From assembly GCA_964353865.1 (NCBI GenBank), contig CAYGXJ010000115.1:1-39672 (forward strand): a stretch of 39,672 nt of DNA. The letters run 5' to 3'. Both the position numbers and the translations under genes were made by a program. The notes beneath the pieces are model-generated. The model did no database searches, was not told where the DNA came from, and worked only from the letters and a program-made list of their open reading frames with translations. Numbering within the stretch: the stretch's first letter is position 1; each line of letters starts with the position of its first letter. Shown piece by piece: positions 23,787 through 32,709 of this stretch. Origin of the DNA: RBG-16-64-43 sp964353865. GTDB lineage: Bacteria > Chloroflexota > Anaerolineae > Anaerolineales > RBG-16-64-43.

Positions 23787-25621
23787 ATCAGACTGCACTT
23801 CCAGCTTCGGTCGATGCGGTCAAGCAGTCGCTGGAGAAACTCCAGGCGCGCCTGGCCAAGACCGACTCGCTGCAGCCACTCATGGCGCAGACATTGCAGC
23901 AACTGAATACATTGGGCGACGACCTGGCGCGGGCCGATGAGCAATCGCGCCTGCTCACGCTGTATCGCGTATCGCAGGCCCTCGGCTCCTCGCTGTTGCT
24001 CGATGATTCGCTGACTCAGGTCATGGACGCGGTGGTGCAGCTCACCGGCGCGGAACGCGGCTGCATCATGCTGATCGACGAGGTGGGCGGCACGCTCAAC
24101 CTGCGCGCCGCACGAAACCTGGACCGGCTTAACCTCGGCCAGAAGGAAATGGAGTACAGCCGCACGGTGGTTGAAACTGTGGCACGCACCGGTATGCCGG
24201 TGCTTACCACCAATGCCCAGACCGACCCGCGCTTCTCTAACCAGCGCTCCGTCAAGCGCTACGCCCTGCGGTCGATCTTGTGTGTGCCGCTCAAGGTCAA
24301 GGAGCACGTGCTGGGCGTCATCTACTGTGACAACCGCGTGCGGGCAGGGCTCTTTACCTCGCGCGATCTGGAACTGCTCTCGACGCTGGCCACGCAGGCC
24401 GCCACCGCCATTGAGAACGCGCGCCTGTACACGCTGACCGACCAGGCCCTGCAAGCGCGGGTGGAGGAGCTCGAGCGGCTGCAACAGGTGGATCGGCAAC
24501 TCAACGCCACCCTCGAGCCGCAGCGCGTGGCCGATACTTTGCTCGAGTGGGCGCTGCAGATTACCCATGCCTCGCAAGGCTGGGTGGCGGTGCGCATGGA
24601 TGAGGAGACCGGCCTGCACATCGCCGCCTCGCGCGGTTGGGCAGAGGGCGAAGGCCCCTCCTTCCCCAACAACGGCGACCCGCTAGCGCATGCCCTGGAG
24701 AACAAACGACTGAGCGCACGTCCGGCCAGCGTCAAATCATCGGCCGCGCTGCTCACGCCGGTGATGCGGGAGGGCAGCGTGATCGGCGCGGTGTATGTCA
24801 GCCGGCCGATGCCCAGCTTTTTGCCCAGCGAACAGGAGGCGCTCAGTCGCCTGGTGGATCATGCCGCCACGGCTCTCGAGAACACCCGCCTGTTCCAGGC
24901 CGTGCGCCGCGCGGATGAGGCCAAGTCGCAGTTCGTCTCGATTGTCTCGCATGAACTTAAGGTGCCCATGACCTCGGTGCGCGGCTACGCCGACCTGCTG
25001 CGCAAGGGGTCGGCCGGCCCCGTCACCGACCGCCAGCTCGAATTCCTGGATACCATCCAGAAGAATGTCGATCGCATGGCGGCGCTGGTCTCGGACCTGC
25101 TCGACCTCTCGAGCATTGAGAGCGGCCGTCTGCGCATGGAACTCGGCCCGCTCTCGCTGGGGCGCTACTTGCAGGAAACGCTGGCCAGCATGGAACCCAA
25201 CTTCGCACTGCGTCAGCAGCAAGTGAAGGCTGCCATCCCTTCCGACCTGCCGGCCGTGCGCGCCGACCGCAACCGCCTGATGCAGATCATCACCAACTTG
25301 CTGAGCAATGCCAACAAATACACCCCCTCCGGGGGCAGCATCTCGGTGCGGGCACAGCGCGAAGGCGACCGGGTGCGCATCCTGATTCAAGACACGGGCA
25401 TCGGCATGACCCGCGAAGAGCAGGAGCGCCTGTTCAGCCAGTTCTTCCGTGGTGAATCGGCTGCCGTACGCGATCAGCCCGGATGGGGGCTGGGGCTGCA
25501 CCTCACCAAACGCCTGGTCGAATTGCAGGGGGGCACGATTGGGGCCACCAGCGAACCGGGCAAAGGCAGTGTGTTCTGGTTCACTCTGCCGGCGGCCAGC
25601 GAGGCCCGGGCGGCGGTGTAA
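23783..25621 (+). CDS. Soluble GAF-domain sensor histidine kinase
   Basis: A 612-residue kinase without membrane segments or signal peptide. Residues 10-60 look coiled-coil. GAF domain 1 is about 65-215 (ERGCIMLIDE...SILCVPLKVKEHVLGVIYCD). A linker helix (220-245) leads to GAF domain 2 (about 245-370). HisKA begins at 380 with the H-box FVSIVSHELKVPMTSVRG (His390), followed by HATPase: N-box LLSNANKYTP, G1 DTGIGMT and G2 GWGLGLHLTKRL. The E-x-x-T/N phosphatase signature after the His reads ELKV, lacking Thr/Asn. The start overlaps the nth stop (ATGA); a frame reading from 23645 would overlap nth heavily and is rejected. No response regulator is adjacent, so its partner is elsewhere. The ligand could be a cyclic nucleotide or another small molecule. 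Confidence 0.92.
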   Translation: MNQTALPASVDAVKQSLEKLQARLAKTDSLQPLMAQTLQQLNTLGDDLARADEQSRLLTLYRVSQALGSSLLLDDSLTQVMDAVVQLTGAERGCIMLIDEVGGTLNLRAARNLDRLNLGQKEMEYSRTVVETVARTGMPVLTTNAQTDPRFSNQRSVKRYALRSILCVPLKVKEHVLGVIYCDNRVRAGLFTSRDLELLSTLATQAATAIENARLYTLTDQALQARVEELERLQQVDRQLNATLEPQRVADTLLEWALQITHASQGWVAVRMDEETGLHIAASRGWAEGEGPSFPNNGDPLAHALENKRLSARPASVKSSAALLTPVMREGSVIGAVYVSRPMPSFLPSEQEALSRLVDHAATALENTRLFQAVRRADEAKSQFVSIVSHELKVPMTSVRGYADLLRKGSAGPVTDRQLEFLDTIQKNVDRMAALVSDLLDLSSIESGRLRMELGPLSLGRYLQETLASMEPNFALRQQQVKAAIPSDLPAVRADRNRLMQIITNLLSNANKYTPSGGSISVRAQREGDRVRILIQDTGIGMTREEQERLFSQFFRGESAAVRDQPGWGLGLHLTKRLVELQGGTIGATSEPGKGSVFWFTLPAASEARAAV

Positions 25622-25727
25622 TCCGCTGCCATACTCGACCAGCAACCCTCGTGCCAATATCGAATAGAATACGGAAGCACGCGGATCGCATTGATTCGCA
25701 CGCAGCGCGTGCCGGGGGATAACGGGC

Positions 25728-26411
25728 ATGCCAACCACGCTTACCTGGCTGGGACACGCCGCATTCCTGATTGAGAGCAGCGGCAAAGTTGTGCTGGTGG
25801 ATCCGTACCTGGATGATAATCCCTCGGCCAGCGTGCGTGCCGATCAGGTCACCCCGGACTACATTCTCGTATCGCATGGCCATGGTGACCATTTGGGCGA
25901 CACCCTGGCCATTGCCCGCCGCACCGGCGCGCTGGTGGTGAGCAACGCCGAGATCATCACCTGGCTGAAGAATCAGCAGGTGGCCGGACACGCGCTGCAC
26001 ATCGGCGGCGCGCACCTCTTCCCATTTGGCCACCTCAAACTGACGCCCGCCTTGCACGGGTCGATGCTGCCTGACGGATCGGACGGTGGGCACGCGGCCG
26101 GGTTTCTTCTGACCACCGCGGACGGCAAGAAGATCTATCTTGCGGCGGACACCGGGCTCTTTGGCGACATGCGCCTGATCGGCGAGGAGGGGATCGACCT
26201 GGCGGCACTACCGATCGGCGACAACTACACCATGGGACCGGAGGATGCCCTGCGCGCTGTGAAATTCATTGCCCCGCGGCTCGTCCTGCCCATTCACTAC
26301 AACACGTTCGACCTCATCAGGCAAGACGCGCACGCGTGGGCCGCCCGTGTTGAAAGTGAGACGGGGGTGCCGGTGCGCGTCCTCAGTCCGGGCCAATCGC
26401 TGCAGATCTGA
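25728..26411 (+). CDS. UPF0173-type metal-dependent hydrolase (metallo-beta-lactamase fold)
   Basis: A 227-residue metallo-beta-lactamase superfamily protein of the UPF0173 (YtkL-like) group. The N-terminus LTWLGHAAFLIES and the metal site SHGHGDHLGD (His50, His52, Asp54, His55) are diagnostic, as are ALHGS, LAADTGLFGDM and PIHYNTF. No signal peptide is present, so it is cytoplasmic. The reaction is unknown; a phosphodiesterase- or hydrolase-type role is inferred from the fold only. It lies 106 bp after the kinase gene and 12 bp before rsmG. A TAGAAT at 25665-25670 could be a -10, and a 7-bp inverted repeat GCACGCG/CGCGTGC (25677-25712) lies in the leader. Confidence 0.92.
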   Translation: MPTTLTWLGHAAFLIESSGKVVLVDPYLDDNPSASVRADQVTPDYILVSHGHGDHLGDTLAIARRTGALVVSNAEIITWLKNQQVAGHALHIGGAHLFPFGHLKLTPALHGSMLPDGSDGGHAAGFLLTTADGKKIYLAADTGLFGDMRLIGEEGIDLAALPIGDNYTMGPEDALRAVKFIAPRLVLPIHYNTFDLIRQDAHAWAARVESETGVPVRVLSPGQSLQI

Positions 26412-26423
26412 GCCCTCGCCGTC

Positions 26424-27137
26424 ATGGATGCCCTGATCCAGTCAACCACTATGCTGCTGGGTCTCAACCTCAACGCCGACCAGCGGCGCAAGGTCGAGCG
26501 CTACTCCGAAGAACTGGTGCGCTGGAATCAACGCGCCAACCTCACCGCCATCACCGACCCGGGCGAGGTCGCGACCAAGCACTTCCTGGATTCGTTCTCT
26601 TGTTGGCAGGCCCTGTCGGCGGCTTCACCGCGGCGCGTGATCGATGTCGGCACGGGTGCCGGCTTCCCGGGTCTGGCGCTCAAGATTCTCATCCCCGGCC
26701 TGGAGGTCACATTGGTCGAGGCCACCGGCAAGAAGGCGGAGTTCTGCCGGCATGTCGTTCAGACCCTGGACTTGCGTCAGGTGCAGGTTGTCCACGGACG
26801 AGCCGAGAATGTGGCCCACGACCCCGCCCATCGCGAGCAGTACGATGGTTCGCTGGCGCGGGCCGTTGCCGAATTGCCGACGCTGGCGGAGTACCTGTTG
26901 CCCTTCACCCGCATCGGCGGGTTGGCCGTGGCGCAGAAGGGCGAGAGCGGGCCCTCGGAGGCCCACGCCGCATCCGGGGCGATGCGCCTGCTGGGTGGCA
27001 CCTTGCGCAAGATGATCCCGGTGGAATTGCCGGGTGTGGCTGAGACGCGCTACCTGGTGGTGATGGAAAAGGTGGCCTCAACCCCCGAGCGATATCCGCG
27101 CCGCGCGGGCATTCCCGGCAAGCGGCCGCTGCTGTGA
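26424..27137 (+). CDS. rsmG: 16S rRNA (guanine527-N7)-methyltransferase RsmG (GidB)
   Basis: A 237-residue SAM-dependent methyltransferase that modifies G527 of 16S rRNA; loss gives low-level streptomycin resistance in other bacteria. The N-terminal helical segment contains RWNQRANLTAITDP, the canonical RsmG motif. The SAM-binding loop is VIDVGTGAGFPGLALKI, followed by LVEATGKKAEF. SLARAVAELPTLAEYLLPF is the motif around the catalytic region. No good ribosome binding site precedes the ATG, and it starts 12 bp after the UPF0173 stop, so translation is probably coupled. rsmG is often origin-proximal; here it is about 17 kb from dnaA. Confidence 0.96.
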   Translation: MDALIQSTTMLLGLNLNADQRRKVERYSEELVRWNQRANLTAITDPGEVATKHFLDSFSCWQALSAASPRRVIDVGTGAGFPGLALKILIPGLEVTLVEATGKKAEFCRHVVQTLDLRQVQVVHGRAENVAHDPAHREQYDGSLARAVAELPTLAEYLLPFTRIGGLAVAQKGESGPSEAHAASGAMRLLGGTLRKMIPVELPGVAETRYLVVMEKVASTPERYPRRAGIPGKRPLL

Positions 27138-27181
27138 TGTGTTGCCTGGCGCAGCCAAGCGCACAACAGCGACGGCACCGG

Positions 27182-28402
27182 TCACTCCGGGCGGAGCGTT
27201 CCGGCCTCCAGGCGCCAGGTGGGTGTCTGGCTGCGGAATGAGGCCGGCAGCATCTCTGAGTCGGTCGTGGTGAGCAGGGCTTGCTCGGCAGAACCGAGAT
27301 GCTCGAGCAGATCCGCGCGCCGGGTCCGGTCCAGCTCCGAGAGCACCTCGTCCAGAAGTAAGACCGGCCACTCGCCGACGCGCGCGCGCATCCATTCCAC
27401 CTCGGCCAGTTTGAGCGCCAAGAGCCCCGTGCGAGCCTGCCCACGCGAGCCGTAAGTTCCCAGGTCGATTCCGTTGATGAGCAAGCGCCATTCGTCACGG
27501 TGCGGCCCGTACAGGGTGGTCCCGCGGGCGATCGAATCGCCGCGGGACTCACGCAGGCGCTGGGCAAACAGCTGGCGATAATCTTCGAGGGCGAAACGCC
27601 CGCGGTCTACGGCCACGGGCAGAGGCAGCTCGCGCTGCAGCGCCCCATGGCCTCGATCCGCCTCGGGCGCGGCCGGGTCGACCGACGGCTGATAGGTGAG
27701 CCGCAGCACCTCCGTCTGGCGGGTCAGCCGGCGGTGCACCGGTTGTGCGGCGCGTTCGAGTTCGGCCAGGGCCAAGCCTCGGGCGAGGCTGATCGTGGCG
27801 CCGCTGGCCGCCATCTGCTCGTCCCAGAAATCGAGCTGCCCGGCCTCTCCACCGCTCTCCTGAAGCTGGCGTAGCAGCGCGTTGCGTTGAGTGAGGACGC
27901 GCTGATAGTCACTCAGCGCGGCGACGTAGTGTGCATCCACTTGCGCGAGTAGTTCATCCACATGCCGGCGCCGCTCAGCCGGTGCGCCTTCAACCACCCG
28001 CAATTCTTGAGGCAGAAACAACACCGCGTTGAAGTGCGCCGCAAGCTCGGCAGGCTTGCGGCGCACGCCGTTGATCAGCACTTCCTTGCGGAAACGCACC
28101 TCGCCCCCGGCGATCGGCTCGAAGTACAGGCGCACTTCGAGGCGCAGCGGCCCGCGCCGATTGTGGATTTCAGCCAGCAGGCGCGCCACGGGCTGCGCTT
28201 CGCGCAGGGCAAGGAAATTGATCATCTGCCGATCGGAATCGGCGAAGGGCGAGGCGGCGCTGGTGAAGAGGTAGACCGCTTCCAGGAGCGAGGTCTTGCC
28301 TTGCGCGTTGGCGCCGGCCAGAATCAACGCACCGGCGGGAAACGCGGTCTCCAGGCGGACGAAGTTGCGGAAGTTGGTCAGGCTGAGATGATCGACGCGC
28401 AT
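27182..28402 (-). CDS. recF: DNA replication and repair protein RecF
   Basis: A 406-residue SMC-like ATPase that helps RecO/RecR load RecA at single-strand gaps. The N-terminus MRVDHLSLTNFRNF and Walker A GANAQGKTS (30-38) are typical. The signature GTYGSRGQARTGLLALKLAE and Walker B VLLLDEVLSELD follow in the C-terminal half. The ATG at 28402 is preferred; an in-frame GTG at 28423 has no ribosome binding site. It follows the flavoprotein gene by 62 bp and is convergent with rsmG (44 bp apart). The usual neighbours dnaA, dnaN and gyrB are absent. Confidence 0.96.
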   Translation of the reverse strand: MRVDHLSLTNFRNFVRLETAFPAGALILAGANAQGKTSLLEAVYLFTSAASPFADSDRQMINFLALREAQPVARLLAEIHNRRGPLRLEVRLYFEPIAGGEVRFRKEVLINGVRRKPAELAAHFNAVLFLPQELRVVEGAPAERRRHVDELLAQVDAHYVAALSDYQRVLTQRNALLRQLQESGGEAGQLDFWDEQMAASGATISLARGLALAELERAAQPVHRRLTRQTEVLRLTYQPSVDPAAPEADRGHGALQRELPLPVAVDRGRFALEDYRQLFAQRLRESRGDSIARGTTLYGPHRDEWRLLINGIDLGTYGSRGQARTGLLALKLAEVEWMRARVGEWPVLLLDEVLSELDRTRRADLLEHLGSAEQALLTTTDSEMLPASFRSQTPTWRLEAGTLRPE

Positions 28403-28464
28403 GTGCGCTCTGTGAAGGGGCACGCGTGGCCCGACAGGTGGGGACGCCTTGGCCGGCTCAGCGC

Positions 28465-29823
28465 TTAGCGCGCTGGAACGACGGCATCTGCCAGGTGCAT
28501 CGCCGCCAGCATTTCGTCATTGCTGGCGAACTTGAACTCCTCCAGCCCGCGGCCGTGCGCCTCGAGTTGCTCGGCCGCCTCCAGCCGGGTCAGGTCCTCC
28601 TTGCGCACAAAGGCTTTGGGCATCGCCGCCAAGCGTGCCTCGAGCGCGGTCAGTTCCGGCCGGGCAGTTGGCAGAAGGGCCTGCAGGTATTGGAGCAGCG
28701 CCCGCGCGCCGTTAACCCCGTCTTTGCGGGCGATACCCACCAGCCCGGTGCTGGCCTCGCGCGACCAACCGGCCACGAATACGTCTTCGATGATCCGGCC
28801 GTGCTGAGGATCGAACACTTCGTACGAATTGCCTTCCAGCGGGTAGCGCGGGGCGGGTGCCTTGACAAAGGAGGTGCCCTGCACCGGCAGCCCGAAGGCC
28901 TCGTCCACCTTGTCACCGATTGCGAACACGATGGAATCGAGAGGGATCACGCGCGAAGTACCCAAGCTCTTGGCTTGGGTGTCGCTGCCGGAACGGACCA
29001 GCGTCGTGTCGTCCACCCTGAGGCCCGTCATGCGGCCGGAGTCATTGGCCAGGATTGCGCTGGGTGACGCAAGGAATTCAAAGCGCATGCGTGTTGTGGA
29101 AACCGGGGCCTGGGCCTTGGGTAGCGCCGCGAGCAGAAAGGCATGAGCCTGTTCGGGGTCCTGGCCGATTGCCCGCATCATCGGAGCCACACGCGCCATC
29201 TCGGCCTGCAGCGCGGTCTGATCGAGGTTGGCCACGATCGGCTCGAATTCCTTGCGGTCGAATTTGACTTCCGCCGGGCCGCGGCGCACGATGGCGACCG
29301 CTTCGGCCACTTGGCGCTTGCGCACCAGCCAGTTCATGATGTCGGCCATCACGTTGCCGGCGCCCACCACTCCCACCCGTTGCCCCACGTCGAATTCACG
29401 CGAGCCGAAGGGCGGCAATTGGTTGTAGTGGTAGACCAAGTCTTTGGCGTGGAACACGCCGCGCGCTTCTTCACCCGGCAGGCCGAGTTTCTTGGTCCCC
29501 TGCGCGCCCACGCTCACCAGCATCGCGCTGAAGCCAAGGTCACGCAGCGCCTCCAGGCTGAGGTCGGCCTGAGCGCCGACGGTGAGATGGCCGATGTAAT
29601 CGATGAACGGCATGGCCAAGATCTGGCGGAACTGAGCACGCAGACCCTCCTTCATGCGATGCTTGTCGGGATAAATACCGTACTCCGCCAGGCCGCCCGG
29701 CTTGATGTCGCGATTAAAGACTACGACGCGTACGTTGTTGAGGGCCAGTTCGCGCGCGGCGAACAAGCCGGCAGGGCCTGCGCCGATGACGGCGACCAGG
29801 TGCGTCGGTTGGCTGTCTGCCAC
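28465..29823 (-). CDS. Ferredoxin-NADP+ reductase / adrenodoxin reductase-type flavoprotein
   Basis: A 452-residue FAD- and NADP-dependent oxidoreductase of the FprA/adrenodoxin reductase or glutamate synthase small-subunit group. It would pass electrons between NADPH and a ferredoxin. The FAD dinucleotide fold is AVIGAGPAGLFAARE (11-25), followed by KPGGLAEYGIYPDKH. The NADP fold is GVVGAGNVMADI, with VRRGPAEVKF downstream. The C-terminal FAD-contact segment is GWSREASTGLVGIARKDG, matching GW.x.GPTG..G of FprA. No N-terminal Fe-S ferredoxin domain is present. It starts with GTG after a strong GGAGGAGA site. A perfect 10-bp hairpin and a TATAAT lie upstream. The electron partner is not encoded in this window. 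Confidence 0.88.
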   Translation of the reverse strand: MADSQPTHLVAVIGAGPAGLFAARELALNNVRVVVFNRDIKPGGLAEYGIYPDKHRMKEGLRAQFRQILAMPFIDYIGHLTVGAQADLSLEALRDLGFSAMLVSVGAQGTKKLGLPGEEARGVFHAKDLVYHYNQLPPFGSREFDVGQRVGVVGAGNVMADIMNWLVRKRQVAEAVAIVRRGPAEVKFDRKEFEPIVANLDQTALQAEMARVAPMMRAIGQDPEQAHAFLLAALPKAQAPVSTTRMRFEFLASPSAILANDSGRMTGLRVDDTTLVRSGSDTQAKSLGTSRVIPLDSIVFAIGDKVDEAFGLPVQGTSFVKAPAPRYPLEGNSYEVFDPQHGRIIEDVFVAGWSREASTGLVGIARKDGVNGARALLQYLQALLPTARPELTALEARLAAMPKAFVRKEDLTRLEAAEQLEAHGRGLEEFKFASNDEMLAAMHLADAVVPAR

Positions 29824-29840
29824 GTTCTCCTCCGGGATGA

Positions 29841-29864
29841 GGAGGCGGCCCTGCGGCCGCCTCC
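29841..29864 (-). promoter_or_regulatory. Perfect 10-bp hairpin in the flavoprotein leader
   Basis: GGAGGCGGCC (29841-29850) and GGCCGCCTCC (29855-29864) flank a 4-nt loop. It lies a few bases upstream of the flavoprotein's ribosome binding site and downstream of its -10. It could be a terminator for the upstream small membrane gene or a structured leader. Confidence 0.5.
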
Positions 29865-29900
29865 GATGTATGCCGATTTCGTTCTTGGGAGTGCGCGGCG

Positions 29901-29906
29901 ATTATA
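29901..29906 (-). promoter_or_regulatory. TATAAT -10 upstream of the flavoprotein gene
   Basis: A perfect TATAAT on the minus strand, about 80 bp before the GTG start. No clear -35 is seen at the standard spacing; TTGCGC is present but only 13 bp away. Confidence 0.4.
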
Positions 29907-29993
29907 CCTTACGTGTATCGCGCAACGCGTGCTCGACGCGCAAGTGCAGAATGAATCTATCAAGAGCAGAGGGCGCGGTCGGAGGCGAGCCCG

Positions 29994-30464
29994 TCAGCCC
30001 ACCGGCTGCGTCGGTGCGTCGGGCGAGGGCGGTGGACCACGCCGCGGATAAAGCATAAAGAGCCCGATGAGAGCGAGCAACACGCCCACCAGCAGCCCAC
30101 CCGTTTGCAGCAAGCCGAAGTGCGGCGGATGCGGCATAGGCTCGCTGCCCAAGCCGATCAGATCGGCCACGCTCGAGAATGCAGCCAGCACGTATCCGGT
30201 TGCCATCAAGCGGCCGCCGATGTCCTGGACCAGGCTGAGGGCTTCTCCATTGCGCTGCTGCAGGGTTGCGACGACGTAGGACACGAGTACTATCAGGCCC
30301 AACCCAAGCAGGAAGACGATCGCTTGAACGTAGCCGATCACCCGGCTGCGGTCCAGTCCAAACGTCGCCGGGTTAAGCCCGAGGAGGAAGAGGAACAAGC
30401 CGACGATGTCCACCAGCACCAGGCGTCGGGTCCAATTCCGGCGGCGAGCCTCACTCACAGCCAC
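29994..30464 (-). CDS. Small four-helix membrane protein, unknown function
   Basis: A 156-residue protein that I do not recognise. The start GTG at 30464 was chosen because AAGGAG lies six bases upstream; a longer frame to 30518 lacks such a site. Four hydrophobic segments are seen: LVLVDIVGLFLFLLGLNP (about 15-32), VIGYVQAIVFLLGLGLIVL (about 42-60), a third around ATGYVLAAFSSVADLIGL (about 88-105), and LLVGVLLALIGLFML (about 120-135). The C-terminus is proline-rich (RRGPPPSPDAPTQP). Both ends carry arginines or prolines and are probably cytoplasmic. It lies between the M19 dipeptidase gene (90 bp) and the flavoprotein (170 bp). No catalytic motif is visible. Confidence 0.65.
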   Translation of the reverse strand: MAVSEARRRNWTRRLVLVDIVGLFLFLLGLNPATFGLDRSRVIGYVQAIVFLLGLGLIVLVSYVVATLQQRNGEALSLVQDIGGRLMATGYVLAAFSSVADLIGLGSEPMPHPPHFGLLQTGGLLVGVLLALIGLFMLYPRRGPPPSPDAPTQPVG

Positions 30465-30554
30465 GCAACTCTCCTTGCGCCGGGCCCGTCTGAGCGCGGG
30501 GCGCACGGCACGCCTCATTATGACTCATTATTTGCCCATCGGCGAGCGCCGCGG

Positions 30555-31664
30555 CTAGCGCAGCGCGCGGCGCAGCAGATTCAGCCAGTTGCCGCCGAAG
30601 ATACCATGCACCTCGTGTGGGCTATAGCCGCGCTGCTCGAGGCCGGCTCGCATGAACTGCAAGTCGGCGATCGTGCCGATCTCGGCCGGCACCTTCTCCA
30701 AGCTCGGACCCCCGTCGAAATCCGATCCGAGCCCAACGTGGGCGGCGTTGCCAACCACCTGACAGACATGATCGATCTGATCGAGCACGCGATCGGTCGA
30801 GACCGCCTGCTTGCCCATGGCCGGAGTCCAATCGCCGCGCAAGAATGGGTTGTAAGGGACAATGCCAATGACCGCCTGGCGCTGCGCCAGACGGGCGATG
30901 GTTTCGTCGCTCAGGTGGCGGTTGGGCTTGGGATGCTCAGGCACAAGTCGGCGTGCGTTGCTGTGCGAAGCCATCACCACCCCGCCGTATCGGTCAAGCG
31001 CGGGCAAGGCGGCCGCCTCATCCATGTGGCTGAGATCGAGAATCATGCCAAAGGAGTCCATCACCTCGAGCAATTCCTGTCCGAGCTTGGTCAGGCCGCC
31101 AGGCTCGGCGGTTCCACCGCAGTAAGCATTCGATGCCCAGGCCGGGCCGATGGCGCGAACGCCGCGCCTTACCCATTCTTCGACTTCGGAGGGATCTGCG
31201 ACGGCTTCGGCGCCCTCCATGAGCGGCAAGAGGCCGATGGTCGGGGTGCGGGTCTCCTCCGGGCGCCATGTCGCAAGCACGTGCTCTAAGTCGGAGCGCC
31301 CACCAATCAGCCGCAGCTGCTGGGGATGCTCGTCGACCCAGTGATGGTAGTGGTCCATCTGCGCGCCGTACATGACCCGCGCTTCGGCCGGCGTGGTGTA
31401 GGCGGGCTCCCACGGCCCCGTCTTCCAACGCTCCGGCATCGCAAACAGCGTGGCGAATATCACCGCCACTTGGCCGCGAACCCACTCCGGATATCCCAGT
31501 AGCGTGTTGCCGTTCCGCGCCGGCGTCGCGCTTCCAGTTTCCAGCGAGCGGGTCTCGGCCACCGAACGCATGTACTCGCGCCCGAATGTCAGCGCGTTCC
31601 AGGCCAGGTCCTCGTGGGAGTCGACGATCAACATCTCACCGCGGCGCGGCAGGCTATCCACCAC
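30555..31664 (-). CDS. Membrane dipeptidase-type peptidase (M19 family)
   Basis: A 369-residue zinc dipeptidase of the renal dipeptidase (M19) family. The metal ligand motifs are present in order: DSHEDLAW (His17, Asp19), PLMEGAEAV (bridging Glu), LDLSHMDEAA, ASHSNAR and the terminal GLGSDFDG. No signal peptide is seen, so the enzyme is probably cytoplasmic despite the family name. The start at GTG 31664 has GAGG five bases upstream and overlaps the LLM gene by 11 bp; ATG at 31634 gives the more usual MLIVDSH N-terminus but has no spaced ribosome binding site. It is the last of a co-directional run from gmk. It likely cleaves dipeptides, possibly D-amino-acid-containing or beta-lactam-like substrates. 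Confidence 0.92.
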   Translation of the reverse strand: MVDSLPRRGEMLIVDSHEDLAWNALTFGREYMRSVAETRSLETGSATPARNGNTLLGYPEWVRGQVAVIFATLFAMPERWKTGPWEPAYTTPAEARVMYGAQMDHYHHWVDEHPQQLRLIGGRSDLEHVLATWRPEETRTPTIGLLPLMEGAEAVADPSEVEEWVRRGVRAIGPAWASNAYCGGTAEPGGLTKLGQELLEVMDSFGMILDLSHMDEAAALPALDRYGGVVMASHSNARRLVPEHPKPNRHLSDETIARLAQRQAVIGIVPYNPFLRGDWTPAMGKQAVSTDRVLDQIDHVCQVVGNAAHVGLGSDFDGGPSLEKVPAEIGTIADLQFMRAGLEQRGYSPHEVHGIFGGNWLNLLRRALR

Positions 31665-32667
31665 GCCAGCCTCGTACGCTGCTCACGAGGTGCGACCAGA
31701 AGCGGCTCTCTCCTTCAGGTGAGAAGGGCAGGTAGAGCATCAGGCGGTCGGCCGTTCCGGCGTAGCGCTCGGCGAGGGCGGCACCCAGCTCGTCAGGCGC
31801 ACTCTCTACACTGAACGTGGAAACCATCTCATCCGAGATGAGTTCGGCCATCTCCGCCCAAGCCCCGCGCGGAGCCAGCCGCGCAAGACGGTCGGCAATC
31901 TCACCCCAGCCGTGCAGGGCCATGACCGGCCGATACGAACGCGTGGAGGCGTAGAAGGCAATCTGCTGCCGCACAAAGGCCTTCTCTTCGGGCGAGGTGT
32001 GGGCCAAGGCGGTCACCACCACCTGCATCTGCGAGGCGCGTCGCCCTGCCCGATCGCGGCCGAGCGCGAGGGCTGGGTGCAACACCTCACGCAGATAGCG
32101 CACCGTGTGCAGCGGATGGACAAAAAAGCCGTCGGCCACCTCGCCCGCCAGATGGCATAGCGCTTGGTTGACCCCCGCAATGAAAACCGGGATTTCAGTG
32201 TAGAGCATCGGCGGCGGAGTGAAGAAGGGAGTCATCAACGTCAGGCGCAGGTGCTGGCCGCGAAAGTTGAGCGGCTCGCCGGTCGCCCACGTTTTCCAAA
32301 TGGCTCGCAGCGCGCCGATCTGCTCGCGCAGCAAACCCGCGACCGACTCGGGCCATTGCATGCCGAAGCGGCGCACAATGTGTGCCCGCACCTGCGTGCC
32401 CAGGCCGAGGATGAATCGTCCGCCCGATTGGGCTGCGAGATCCCACGCGGTGTGGGCGAGCGTGGTCGGCGAGCGCGCGAAGCTGACGGCGATGGCCGTC
32501 CCGAAATCCACCCGCTGGGTGTGTTCCGCAACCAGGGTGAGCGGCAGAAACGGGTCGTGCTGAGTTTCGTTGGTCCACACCCCGTCAAAGCCGAGCGCCT
32601 CGGCGGCGCGCGCCGCCGCTGGCACGCGTTGCGGAAAGTCGGGCGGGAGCACAACATCAATCTTCAT
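31654..32667 (-). CDS. F420-dependent LLM-class oxidoreductase (luciferase-like)
   Basis: A 337-residue TIM-barrel oxidoreductase of the luciferase-like monooxygenase superfamily, resembling the TIGR03617 subgroup of F420-dependent enzymes. Family segments are MKIDVVLPPDFPQRVPAAAR, EALGFDGVWTNETQHDPFLP, RVDFGTAIAVSFARSP, LGLGTQVRAHIVRRFGMQW and IPVFIAGVNQALCHLAGEVADGF. The cofactor could be F420 or FMN; the F420 assignment comes from subgroup resemblance. It starts with ATG preceded by GAGG (nine bases) and overlaps the M19 gene by 11 bp. The substrate is unknown. F420 biosynthesis genes are not in the window. Confidence 0.88.
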   Translation of the reverse strand: MKIDVVLPPDFPQRVPAAARAAEALGFDGVWTNETQHDPFLPLTLVAEHTQRVDFGTAIAVSFARSPTTLAHTAWDLAAQSGGRFILGLGTQVRAHIVRRFGMQWPESVAGLLREQIGALRAIWKTWATGEPLNFRGQHLRLTLMTPFFTPPPMLYTEIPVFIAGVNQALCHLAGEVADGFFVHPLHTVRYLREVLHPALALGRDRAGRRASQMQVVVTALAHTSPEEKAFVRQQIAFYASTRSYRPVMALHGWGEIADRLARLAPRGAWAEMAELISDEMVSTFSVESAPDELGAALAERYAGTADRLMLYLPFSPEGESRFWSHLVSSVRGWRGG

Positions 32668-32709
32668 CGCCTGCCACCTCGCACACGGGAGCGGCTTGCC
32701 TTGAGGCGG

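Noticed and set aside
30105..31289. 394-codon plus-strand frame opposite the small membrane protein and M19 genes
   Set aside because: It spans two genes and their intergenic region on the other strand; no domain or ribosome binding site is visible, while the M19 metal motifs are unmistakable.
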